From Prunella strophiata (Eukaryota > Chordata > Aves > Passeriformes > Prunellidae): a stretch of DNA of 64,000 bases. This document shows positions 1-11,600 of this stretch, in pieces. The DNA lies in contig JAZBQD010000014.1 of NCBI GenBank assembly GCA_036583965.1, positions 69,115,835 through 69,179,834 of the forward strand, read 5' to 3'. Under the pieces are notes generated by a model. That model was not told where the DNA came from. It was given only the letters and a program-made list of their open reading frames with translations, and did no database searches. Position numbers and translations under genes: made by a program. Position 1 is the stretch's first letter; each line of letters begins with the position of its first letter.

Positions 1-2060
1 AATATAAACCCAACAGATTGTGCATTCTGTGGGTTTCCATTGGATTTTCCCCACCACATGATGGATCTAGCCTGTGATCACCACTTTGACCAACAGACGT
101 GGAAACTGCAACAACCAAGTCTTATCACAAGTCTTTCAGGTGGTGAGATCTTTCTATTCTTACACATTTCCTTAAGTGATATATTTATGGTTTTATATTG
201 TTATATTACTGTAGATAATAAGAACCAAAATACATCTGTTTTCCTGTGCAACCCGGTTGTTGTAAAATAAACCTAAATGTGTTAATTTACAAACACTGAT
301 GAATCAGTGTAGTTTTCAGAACTTGGGTTACCCTCACCTTTTGGGGTGGGTTGTAACAGCTTGATAGCACAATACATTTTTCTTCCACTACTCTCAAGGT
401 GGTTTATTAATATTTCTCAAAATCTCATATTTTATCATTAACTGTGAAATGGTTTACATATAGGAAATAAAGGAAGAAAGCTTTCATGACATATTCAACC
501 TCAAACCAGTCAGGCAGTACCATTTCCCAGTCTTCCAATGTTCAGCCAAGTGGTACTGAAGAATTGTAAGCTGTGGGAATCCAAGAGGGAGCAGATATTT
601 TTTTCTGGTTTACTCCCAGTATACAGACTGTCTGCCAAGCAGCCCCTCTTTAAAAGTGAGATTCACAATTCACCTTTCTTTCACCTAAAAATTCACAGCC
701 TTCCCTGGAGGTCTCAGTGCAGATCCCACACTTTTTGAGCAAGAAGGCTTCACAGGGAGCAATTAATGGCTCTGATGGTTTGGTTTTGGATCCATCTTGA
801 GAGATGACAGTCAGTTGGAATACAGTGGGATGGATAACAAGCACATGGGATGATTCCAGACAGAAAGGGGTCTGAAATTGAATTCTGAACATGGGGAATC
901 TGAGCTTCAGTTGCATTACCCATCCTGCAGTGGAACAACTATTTTATATATGTTTTACTGGCTAGGGAGGATTACAGAATCCAACAGCTCAGGCCCATTT
1001 TTATATAAGCTCTTTGAAATCTGAAGCTTGATGCCAAGAATGTCAGTGCTCCCAGATTGCCATTTGGATACATGAGTTACATGAGTTTTCCCTGTCTGTC
1101 ATTTACATGTAGGAATTTCCATACTGTGCTGGACCAACAGTGTGTCTGCTCTGCTTAGTCTGTCTCTACCCTTGATCAATGCCAGATGTCTTGCAGGAAG
1201 CCACATGCCAACAATGCACTGTGATATTCCCTGATAGGTGAAGAAAGGCTTCCTGCCTCTCCTGGTGAGGAGCAAAGCACATTTATCACTTGGCACGTGG
1301 ATGCATGACACTGAGACTAATGAGGCTTGACCTGAAGGTAATCCAAGTCACTGAGAGCCTTGATTTCATGTGATTTGGATGAAATCAGTAGGATCCCACT
1401 GAGCAATCAGTTTAACTCCAGTTCACATGCATTAGGATCTTTCTGTGGCAGATATGAGCTGATTTTGCTGGCACTGTGTCACTTGGAGTGACTGAGGGTC
1501 AAAAAAGACTCTGTATCCTCCTTCTTTTTTGGTGTTTTTTGACAACCTGTAGCAACCACAGTATCCTGAGATGTTGGTTTATGCCAGAAAAAGTTGTATT
1601 TACACTGTCTGAACAGTGAGCAAGGACAGCTAGGGGTAAGAGCTCATGCTCAGATAGCAATTAATGCTTTGGCAAAATATGGATTTTCCTCTTGGAACTT
1701 CCCATGTTCCGAAGTGCAGGATTTCCTATCTTCCTTGGCATGGATGGATGGAAAAAACAATTCACTTAAAATAAACAGTTCCCAGGAGATGCAGAGGCCA
1801 GGGAAGAGCCTCCTCCAGTGCTGAGCACAAGGCCTGAAGGCCCAGTTCAAAGCTCTTAAAGACAATAGCAAAGAATAAAACCCTATTGAGACAAATGGGA
1901 TCTGTATTCATTAAGCTTCAAAGTCCTCACAGGCTGAGGCACAGATACCACACAGACACAGCCATGCAGAGAAAACACATCCAGCACTGCCAGGCCACTT
2001 CTTGAGAAGCGATTGAGGCCCCACAAATAACAGAAATAAGAAATTTTATGGGTCATAAAA
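1..2060. other. ITIH5 intron 5 sequence, no exon seen
   Basis: Ordinary AT-moderate intronic sequence. I looked on the minus strand for the next ITIH5 exon and saw none. No clear repeat. Confidence 0.6.
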
Positions 2061-2066
2061 CCCCTC

Positions 2067-2361
2067 TGTTGCCCTGATTTTTTAAGTTTCTCTAAAGCCT
2101 TCTGATGTTTACATTCTTGTGCAGAACTTTCTCACACGCTTTCTGTAAATAACTTATAGTTTTGTCTTCCTCTGTGGAGGAAGAGCGACTTGATGGACTG
2201 TTGAATTGTCCAGTAGCATTGAGGAGGTGACACTGTCACCCTCCAATGACACTGGGATTTCAGAAAACTATAAATGGAGTCAGAATTCAATAAACTCCCT
2301 CTCTTTTTGCTCTCTCACACCTTGCAAAGAGCTGTTGTGTCATTTGTGCTCCACAGTAACA
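2067..2361 (+). mobile_element. Solo LTR, family C, copy 1 (6-bp target duplication), next to ITIH5 exon 5
   Basis: A 295-bp element runs from TGTTGCC to GTAACA. It is flanked on both sides by CCCCTC (2061-2066 and 2362-2367), a perfect 6-bp target-site duplication. It has a TATAAAT at 2269-2275 and AATAAA at 2289-2294, the order expected for an LTR. A reverse-strand relative lies at 51302-51601. The 6-bp duplication suggests an ERVK-type retrovirus (inference). No internal viral genes are present. It is antisense to ITIH5. Confidence 0.9.
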
Positions 2362-2372
2362 CCCCTCCTTAC

Positions 2373-2620
2373 CTTCAGCTTTCCCATTGCCTTTCTGCCT
2401 GCTGTTCCTAAGGGGAGGCACCTCCAGGGACACGATTCCTGAGTTCTCCAGGATGTTCACCTCCACCCGCAGCCGCCCCACCAGCTGCTGGGGCCGGATG
2501 CTGACGGTGTACTCGTATTTCCCCAGCCTCCTCTGCAGAAGTTCCTCGTAATGCAGGATGAACCTGGCCTGCATCTTGCGAGGAATGAACACAGAGGCCT
2601 TGAAAGGTCTCATAGCCATT
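2373..2620 (-). CDS. ITIH5: ITIH5 exon 5 (VIT domain core)
   Basis: The exon is 248 bp. It encodes FKASVFIPRKMQARFILHYE, then ELLQRRLGKYEYTVSIRPQQ, LVGRLRVEVNILENSGIVSL and EVPPLRNSRQKGNGKAE, very close to human ITIH5. Phase requires the acceptor GGGAG|AATGG. A CAG four bases upstream looks like a stronger acceptor but would shift the frame. The donor is GAAG|GTAAGG at 2372-2367. An LTR insertion begins 11 bases into the following intron. Confidence 0.94.
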
Positions 2621-5600
2621 CTCCCTGGAAGGAAAATCCAAAGACAGCTTCACATCCCATGCACATCACACATTACCTCCTTCGCCTCCCCCCGATAGTT
2701 TTGCCTGACCCTGTTCCCTGTAAATAATCAACTGAACCTTCCCATTGCATCTTGTTGAACACCTCTTGCATTTACCATTGAACTTTGTTGATTTACTGCT
2801 TTATAGACATAAAGTTTATTCTTTGCTCTGTTCATGACAGCACCCTTATTTTCCTTTCTGTTTTTCAGGAAGTAACAAGAATTCTTTCCCCCAGTAGTAC
2901 GTCCTGGAACATCTCAGAATTTAAAAAGTTGTGTGACAGGGTTAGAAAAGGCCACACGCAATTCTTCATGGCTTGGAGTACAGGAATGACACCAGGCAGT
3001 TCAGGTAACATTCAGTTTAGCTGGTCCTTCCTATAAATCCATGGATGGGCATGCCAAGGCAGCCAAGATAAAGATGGCAGGAGTGTGCATCACTTCCCAG
3101 AACACAGCCAAATGCACAACACTCACCTTCCTTCTGTGGGGCTTGGAGGTTTCTTGTGCCTTTCTTTGTCATCCGTGCTATTTTTCTTTTCTTTCCCTGT
3201 GACCTCTCCATAATAAGTCTTGTTGCCAATGCTCCTGGAGAGATCAGAGGTGTCAGCATGGTCACTCTGCACCCAAGTACAGTGACAGCTGTACATTTGC
3301 TGCAGGTGCACTCACAGACTTTGATGGCAGAAGAATCTCAGAGTGCTGCTGGTGTCACTCTCCTGAGTCCACCCAAGTCTCTGGGACAGAAGCCAACTCA
3401 GAAGTTCCCTGGCTGGAAATACCAGCCCAGTACAAAGGCAAAAGTCTCTTATTCTTCCTATTCACTCTAAATGGAAGAATTTCTTAAAGAGTGGGTCCCC
3501 TATCCCCTTCGGTCAAGTTTGACGCTGTGGCCCCAATATCTGTCTGTAGAGAGCATGATCAAACCAAATGTGTTTGAGACCAAGATTTTAATTTATTGGT
3601 CATTTCACTATGAGGTTTCTCTCTATTTGGTTTATCATTCACACCTCCAGCAGCCACTGAACCTATCTGCTGGCTGGAGTTGACTTCTGCTCCATTGACA
3701 ATGTGGAGAACATGAAATAACATGAAGATTCTTAGGCATTACAGTCAGTCAGGTGAGATAAATATATCTGCCAGTGTTGCTGAAACTTTCTCTGGAAAGA
3801 TCTTTAAGGTCTTGAAGAGAGTTTTCTCTTTGAAATCGGAGAGAGGAGAAGGAAGTGGTTGAAAGACACTCAGATGGGAAATAGAAGAGTTTCCCTCCCT
3901 GTTTACTTTGAGGATTTGGATTTAGTATCGTGGCATTCAGAGGCTTGGTCTGTGCATTGCTGACTTACATGGTAAAGTTGGAGATGAAAGCTGCAGCTGG
4001 GATCTGCATCTCAAACACGGCCTCCCGCGCCTCGGAGCCGCTGTTCACCATGGTGCAGGACACGGTGGTGAAGGCATACCTGGAGATGATGGTGGACCTC
4101 ACCTGGAACTCAGACATCCGAGGCCTGGTTTCCTACAGGAGTCAGAAAGGTCACCCCTAAACAGGCAGCTGGATAACTCACCCCTTCAGTGTTTCAGTGG
4201 ATTTAAGATTTAAGATGGACTAGAAACTCCCATGCAATGAGTATTAGACCTCCTGACAACAACAAGCAAGGTGGGCTTGTCCTCAAAATTTCAGGTGAGC
4301 TGCAAACAGTAAATCAGGAATGTGGTACTGCCTCTGTTCATGCACAGAGGCTACAAACATTTTCCAGTGCTTGGGAAAGGTCTGAGAGCTCTGCTTATGC
4401 CAGCCTTTAAGCTGTGAAATGTCAGAACCCAGCACATCCCTCTGGCTGCCCTGGATGGCTCCAGCCCCTGGCAGGGAGCTCAAAGGCCTTGGTACAGAGC
4501 CCAAGACCCCTGTGCCTTTGATTCTGAGCCATGGAAAAAATTACCAACCTTATATGAAGAGTTGCAAGCCACAAAAATTAAGCAGATTAATAATTAGCTT
4601 ATCACAGGGTGAAAAAGTAGAATTTTGGGGTTTTTTAGAATGAGGGTTCGGGGGTCAAGATGGAGGAACTTGGGCGTGTTCTGTCCTTCTTTCTCCTTCT
4701 TCACAGCCTCCATCTTCTGGGTGATGGTGGCACTTTTGGATTGGTTTAGAGTAGAGCTGGACTGTGTAACATGGGTGATGGGTATTGGAAAGTAACTGTA
4801 AATAATGTACAGGTAGTTTTTAGTATAAAAAGACAACACCACCCCAGAGGTGAGCAGTGTGCCTCAGACTGACCTTGGCTGGTCAGGGAGCAAATTTGTT
4901 AGATAAGGAAAAATAAACAACCTTGAAAACTGCACAAGAAGACTCCTGACTCCTCCTTTGGTTCTTGGGCTGGGACACAGAGAGTCTCAAACAGGTCAGG
5001 GTCATCTCGAGCTCCTGAGAGACCTCTGACAGTGAAACACCCTGACAAAATCCATCTGTGTCCTGAACTGGAGCCTTCAGCTCTGATTGTGTGAGAAGAT
5101 CAGAATTATTCCCTTGTGGCCTGGGAAGAGAAGCCCAAAGTATGTCCCCATGGGGTCCAGAACTGTGTCACAGACCCTGCTCTGTGCACTGCGCACAAGA
5201 GCAGATGGAAGACTTCTTGAAAGACTGACATCACCATTTATGAAGAAGCACCTTCAAATTCATCCAGTCAGATTCCTGAGTTATGTAAACAGAGAAACTG
5301 CTGTCAATGGAGTCAACTGAGTCCTCCTCTGCTGAGAATCCATCCTGGAAGTCTGCACCAATGGATGAAGAGATTTAATAAAAAACATTGACACTGTGAC
5401 ATCTCAAGCAAAATATTTTAAGCTTTTTAGCCCACACTGGACTCCTTCCAGCAGAGAAGCAGCAGAGACAGCAGTGAATGACACACGATGTAGCAATGGA
5501 AACTGAAAGCCAATTTCTGCTTCTTGGGAATGTGTTTTCGTGCACAAGTCCTGAGTTGGAGCATTTCTCCAGACTAATGTGTTTTCTGACAGCACCATCT

Positions 5601-8600
5601 CCATGGAGCTCAAATGTTTTCTTCCTGGAATATTTCAGCATACTTAACTGTAAGCAGCCCTTGAAAAAGAAAAATCTGTGCATCAACTTACACAATCAAA
5701 GACCAAACCCTCCAAAGCAGAAGGGAGATAAAGGGTAAAATACACTGTAAATACAGAGCAACCCCACTGAGCCAAATACAGGGAGACTCTTCCTATTGAG
5801 GTTGATAAAAACTCACAGTCACGTAAGAGTTGTGAGGACAAGAACAGGCTCTTCAGCTGCATGTCCAGGCTTTCTTTCAGAACAAAAATAATTTTGGCAA
5901 ACAGCTTAAGAAAGGGAGCAAATGTTTGTCTGAGTATGAAACAAGAACATTTCTGCAGTAGCTGATGGCATCAGAAGTAACTGAGCATCCAACTAACCAA
6001 GCTGCTGGGCTAGTGAATTCCAGGCAAATGGAAGAATGAGGATCCACTGGAAATGAAGATCTACCAACAGACTTGGCATAAAGCCCAGCCTGCAAGGCTT
6101 GGAAAGACTGATAATGTGTCTCAGATGAACCTGGTCATGATAGATATCTTTAACTGCTCTGGGTCCAGGATCCTCACATGGAGCACAATGGAAAGAGATT
6201 AGAACTTCCAGGGTGTATTATTTAAATCACCTTGAGCTAGATCTTTTAAGCTCTCAGCGAGTTATAATACACACCAAGATAGCTCAGCTATCTGGTAGAA
6301 GGCATAAATGAGCAGGATAGCTCTTGCAGTGGTGTTGGAAACAAAAAATGTTTAATAAAAGACAAAATAACAAAGAGAAAAACCAATCTAGGTCAAGCAG
6401 GTCTTGCACCTAGTAAAACACCTTACAAAAGTGATTAGTTCCTTTGTTGAGCCTGCTTTTATAGTAAATTGTCCAGGAGGGACTTCTTGGCTGTTATCCA
6501 ATTAGCTGTCCTTAAATTTAGAGTGAAGTCCCCTTTGTCCTGTAAGGTGTCCCCTTTGTTAGTTGGTGAGAGAAACTTCTGGAGCATTTCCTTTTTGGGG
6601 GGGCAAAGGACAGGTTTATTACTTCTGCCAATAGGGGGCACATTCCTACACCAGGGTAGGATTCACCTCACTGATTTTAGGCAGATCAATGCAATGGATC
6701 TGTGGATCTAGGCTAAAACATCCCTGCCCAGATTTAATGTCCCACCCTTAGACCACTGCTTAATTAACTGCTGCTAATTAGAACTAGATCCTGCTGTTCT
6801 CAGGACCTTCCCTGATACATAGGCATGACTTCCCAGTCTCATTATCTCCTGAAGATGGAGAAGATGGGGATTTTTGATTGAAACAGGGTTGTAGGAACAT
6901 TTTCAGATATAATGAGCTGATGCTTCATTCAGTCTTCCACGCCACTAATTGCCTGTGGCATAGAAAGGCACAGAAAGGATTTAATAATAGAATTATTAAA
7001 TTATTAATAGAAGTTTTGGAAAGAATCAGACACTACAGCCAATTCTTTGGTGTCAGACCTCCTGCATTCACCCCCACATGGTGCAGTTCATAAAAATCTG
7101 TGGGTTTATATGTAGCTGACAGATGATCAGCAAAAGAGGATCAAGCCCTTTGCCTCTCACTTGAGATACAAGTGGCTCTGCAGTGAACTGTTTGACACTG
7201 TGAATGCACTGATGGGTTCACAGGAACTCAGGAAGTCTTTCAAAGGTGGCAGAGAGCACGAACTTGCCATTGTTATGACAACAGCAGGAGAATGGTTGTG
7301 TTGGGTGAGAAAAAAAGCAGTGCTAACCCTGTAGCCTGTCACTGACAGAGACCACCAGCACATGCTTAGAGAAGAGTGTAAAATCAGTCCACCCTGCACT
7401 GATACTACCCTGAAATATTCTCTCAGTTTTCAGTAATTTGTGGCTGAAGGAACTCCAGAGTCAGGGGTGATATTTTTGTGGTATGTTTGTATTCTGTGGA
7501 TTTCTCTTCTGTCACTTTACACAGCTGCTTTTTGAATCCATGTAAACTTTTCGCATCCACAACACCCTGCTGCAAGGAGTTCCACAGCTTAATGGTATTT
7601 TATATCCAAAAAAAGTCATTCAGGGCTTTTTTGCTAAATCCACTCTTCAGCTGATCTGTGTTATAGAATCACAGAATGGATTGGGTTGAAAGGGACCTTA
7701 AAGCCCATCCAGTTCTAACCCCTGCCATGGGCAGGGACACCTTCCACTAGACCAGGTTGCTCCAAGTCTTGTCCAACCTGGCCTTCCAGGGATGGGGAAA
7801 ATATCTCTATTCCCCTGAACAAGCTCCAGTTCTGATATCCTTACAATCTGAGGAATGGAAAAAACCACAACAAAAAAAGACATTCAACATCCCTCCCTCT
7901 TCCTGGGTGTGAGCTGCTGTTGGGAGAATCAAACACTGAATAAGGGCATCACATAGAGCTGAGGATGAAAGAATTGGTTCACCTTCCCATCCCTGGCAGG
8001 GATCTGCTGTTCCCTGTATATAGAAAATATAAATTGTGGGGGCATAAGCCATTTCCAAACAGGTTGCTTGGTCAGGCTGGGCAGGCAGCCCAAGTTCCAC
8101 TCTGTGATTCCTGTGCTGCATTCCCTGGAGCTCTTGCACAATCCATCAGTGCCTGGGGTGCTCTGACTTACAGCTGCACAAATGCCTGTTTGTTTTCTGC
8201 ACTTTTTATTGAGGCCTTGTCTTAGGTTGGAAATGGGGGTGTGTATTCCATCCCCATCTGTCAGAGCTGGGGCAGTTCTCTGCTGTTCATTGGGCAGTTT
8301 TCTTTATCTCACCCAAAACTAATCCTCCCTCCAGGAGATCTCTTGGAGTGTTCCTGCATGGCTGATCAAATTCCATCATCCCACTGGGAGATGCTCTGCC
8401 CAGGGCAGGAGCCAAGCATTCCTGCCTGGATAGAATCTGACCCTGGAACACCCCAGCAGCCTTTGCCCACTGCTGCATTCCCAGAGGAGCAGCTTTCTTC
8501 TCCTCTGCTGCATTCCCAGAGGGAGAGCAGGCCCATCTGCAGCAGCCCTGGAGCTGCAGAGGAAAACTCCCCCCTTGTGCAGGATCCCTGCTCCAGCAGA

Positions 8601-11600
8601 ACCAGCCCTGGCACTGCAGGAGGGCTGCAGCCCCCATGGGATGGGAATGGGACTGTGCCACCACCCTGACCCACAGGGGCTCAGCTCCTCTTCTCACTCT
8701 GGCAGTGGTTTGGTTTCTTTTTTTCTTTTTTTTTCTGTACTATTGCATTTGTATTTTTAATTTACCTAATAAAGAACTGTTATTCCTGCTCCCATATCTT
8801 TGTCTGAGAGCCCCTTAATTTCAAAATTACAAAAATTTGGAGGGAGGGGGTTTACACTTTCCATTTCAAGCAAGGCTTCTGCCTTCCTCAGCAGACACCT
8901 GTCTTTTCAAACCAAGGGAGCCTTCAGAAGATAAGAAGCAGCTCAAAGGAAAAAACAACAACAACAACAACAACAACAAAATTTGTTTAATGTTATTATT
9001 ACCATGACTTATCATCCCTATTAAAAATCAAGTGAGGGAATGCCAAGGCAGCAGATCAGCACACTGCCATGAGGCAGGTTGGCTGGATGCTTTGTGGAGG
9101 TGTCTTGGTTATGATGATGAACTGGCAGCTGAGATTTTCTCACCAAACAAATTATTTTATGCTCATTTACATGAAATATTTGGAAGGACAGGAAAAGAGC
9201 TGAATATATGAAATCTATTCTGCCTTATCAGTTATTTTCATCAAAACAAACTGACTGTCTCTCAGATTAGAAGAAATAAACTGGTAATAAGCCTGAGAGT
9301 TTCCCTCTAGGCTGCTGATTCCAATCTGTCAAAGACAAAGGGAACCAGAAGCTGTTAAGGTGATGGCTGCTCAGTGTGTGAAATGAGTTCTGCCAGTTCT
9401 CAACTGGGAAGTCCCCCAGAAAAGCCAGAAAAATAACTGGCCATGAACAGCAGTTCTACTGGCTGGCTCTCTTCATCTAAATTTTAGATTTCTGTGCTGG
9501 AAGGAGGATATTGGCTTCCTTGTTTTCTTCCATTCTTCAGATCTTCAAATTCCAAAGCAAACTCCCTTTCTCTTCAAACTCAATGAGATTTCATCAGGCT
9601 AATATTCACTGTGTTGTTGAGGTTGGTAACATTAGATGTTCTTCAAATCTGGGCTTGAGAAGATGGATTGGGAAATATCAGAAGAACCTGCACCTGTTGC
9701 ATTGATCAAAATGAAGATTTCTCTTTTTTTCCTTACCCAGAATCTCACTCTACCATCAAATAGTTCATTCCTGGGCACAGGGATGCACACACACACAAAT
9801 ATCCAGGGAAAATGAGGGAAAACAAAGGCAGGGTGTGATACCTACCAGCCTCTGCAGGAACTTGGCCTGTCGTGGCACGCGGCGAGCAACCTGCAAAGAG
9901 TTAAGGGAGTGAGTGGGCTCTGTTCAGCTCACAGCAGACTTGTCACCTGTTCAGTCCCAGACACAGGGCTGTGTGACTGATCACCCATGGCCAGGTTCAA
10001 ATGTTCCTCTGGTTAAAATTAAAACCTGAGTCTCTCCTGCATTAACAGACCCACTGATCAAAGCTCAGCAGAGGAATGTGGCTGTCTCAGGCGAGGAGGG
10101 GCTGATGGCAAATGGTGCTTGGCAAGGGACCCTCTGCATGGTGGCAGGAAGGTCAGCCTTTAGCCCCTGGATGCTAAGAACATCCCTGGAAGCACTGAAG
10201 GCCAGGCTGGATGGGGTTTTGAGCAGCCTGGTCTAGTGGAAGATGTCCCTGCTCATAGCAAGGGTTGGGGACTGGATGCTCTTTAAGGTCCCCTCCAACC
10301 CAAATCATTCTATGGTTCTATAACTTGTTGGGGTTGGGAACTGGATGCTCTTTAAGGTCCCCTCCAACCCAAATCATTCTATGGTTCTATAACTTGTTTA
10401 AATTAATGCTACAGCTTCAGCTGTATAAATATTATCTCAAGAGAAGATCTGTTGCCTAAATACTCTCCACAGCTATTGTGTATTTATTGTGCAGTGACAG
10501 AAAAGCACTGGTTATGTGCAAAACAGGAATAAAGATATTTAAATTCAGCCACTGACCTTATTATGAAACAAAGTGCTTCACCTGTGACAGTGCAATTGTA
10601 TTCATTGTCTCACCCTTCTCATCAACTCCTCTGACTTCTTCTCACATGGTTCCTCAACAATATCTCCAAATCAAGTCCCTCCCCAAAGCAAGTCTTTTGT
10701 CAATGAGGGAAGCCAAGTGCCATCCTAAAATGTCAGTGGAACCCCAGAGAGCAGAAGAATGCAACAATATGTTTTTACCTGATTTGCCCTTTCAGTTTAT
10801 TTACTCTGAAATAGCAGCAGCCCTTGCCAAAGAGATGATTTTATGTCTGTTTATATTGTGCATTGAAAAGCTCAGGAATGCCCAGTGGGGAAATTAAAGT
10901 TTCATCCACGAGAATCTTTACTATTTCCTTCTGCCTATTTCCTTCATTTTAGCCAACATCTTGTGAAATTAGAGCCAAGGGAAAACAGCTCCCCTGGAGA
11001 GAGAGGGAGAGGAGAGGAAGACAGATGAGAGGAGAGGAGAGGGAAGATGATCGGTTAGAGGAGAGGAGAGTATAGGAGAGTATCGGAGAGGAGGATGTGA
11101 GAGTTATCTATCTTCTTCTCTCTTCCTCTTCTCTTCTCTTCTTCTCTCTTCTGTCTTCTCTTCTCTGCTCTTCTCTCCTTCCTTCTTCTTCTCTTCTGCT
11201 TTCTCTTCCTCTTCTCTTTCTCTTCTCTTCTCTATCTTCTTCTCTATCCTAGGTTATATGTAGGATTTCTCTTTTGCATCTTAGGATTTGGAAGAAACTT
11301 TCTGTCTGGGTCTGTTATCTCAGACAAATAAAGCCCTTCAGGAGCCTGCTGAGAGGCTGCAGTCTCCATCACTGCAAATTCTCCAGGACAAGACAAATAA
11401 ATGTCTGTGAAGTTGGTCCTGCTTGGAGCAGAGGCAGGGATGAGAGATCAATAACCCTCAGTATTTTTTTACTGAAGGTTTACCTTTTGGAACAAATCCA
11501 CCTGTTGTTGTGGTCACAGGGGTTTTTAAAGACTAATCAGTGAAACTGGAAACTAGGTTCCTACTTTCATCTTTCCCCACCAAAACCCATTTTGTTTGCT

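Noticed and set aside
2408..2653. Alternative minus-strand frame through ITIH5 exon 5
   Set aside because: It would follow from the upstream CAG acceptor but loses the conserved VIT words; the other frame matches ITIH5.
4594..4842. 82-residue frame repeated as a 93-residue frame at 19485-19766, looking like a conserved small protein
   Set aside because: The similarity is explained by both lying in the two family A LTR copies, on the antisense strand of each.
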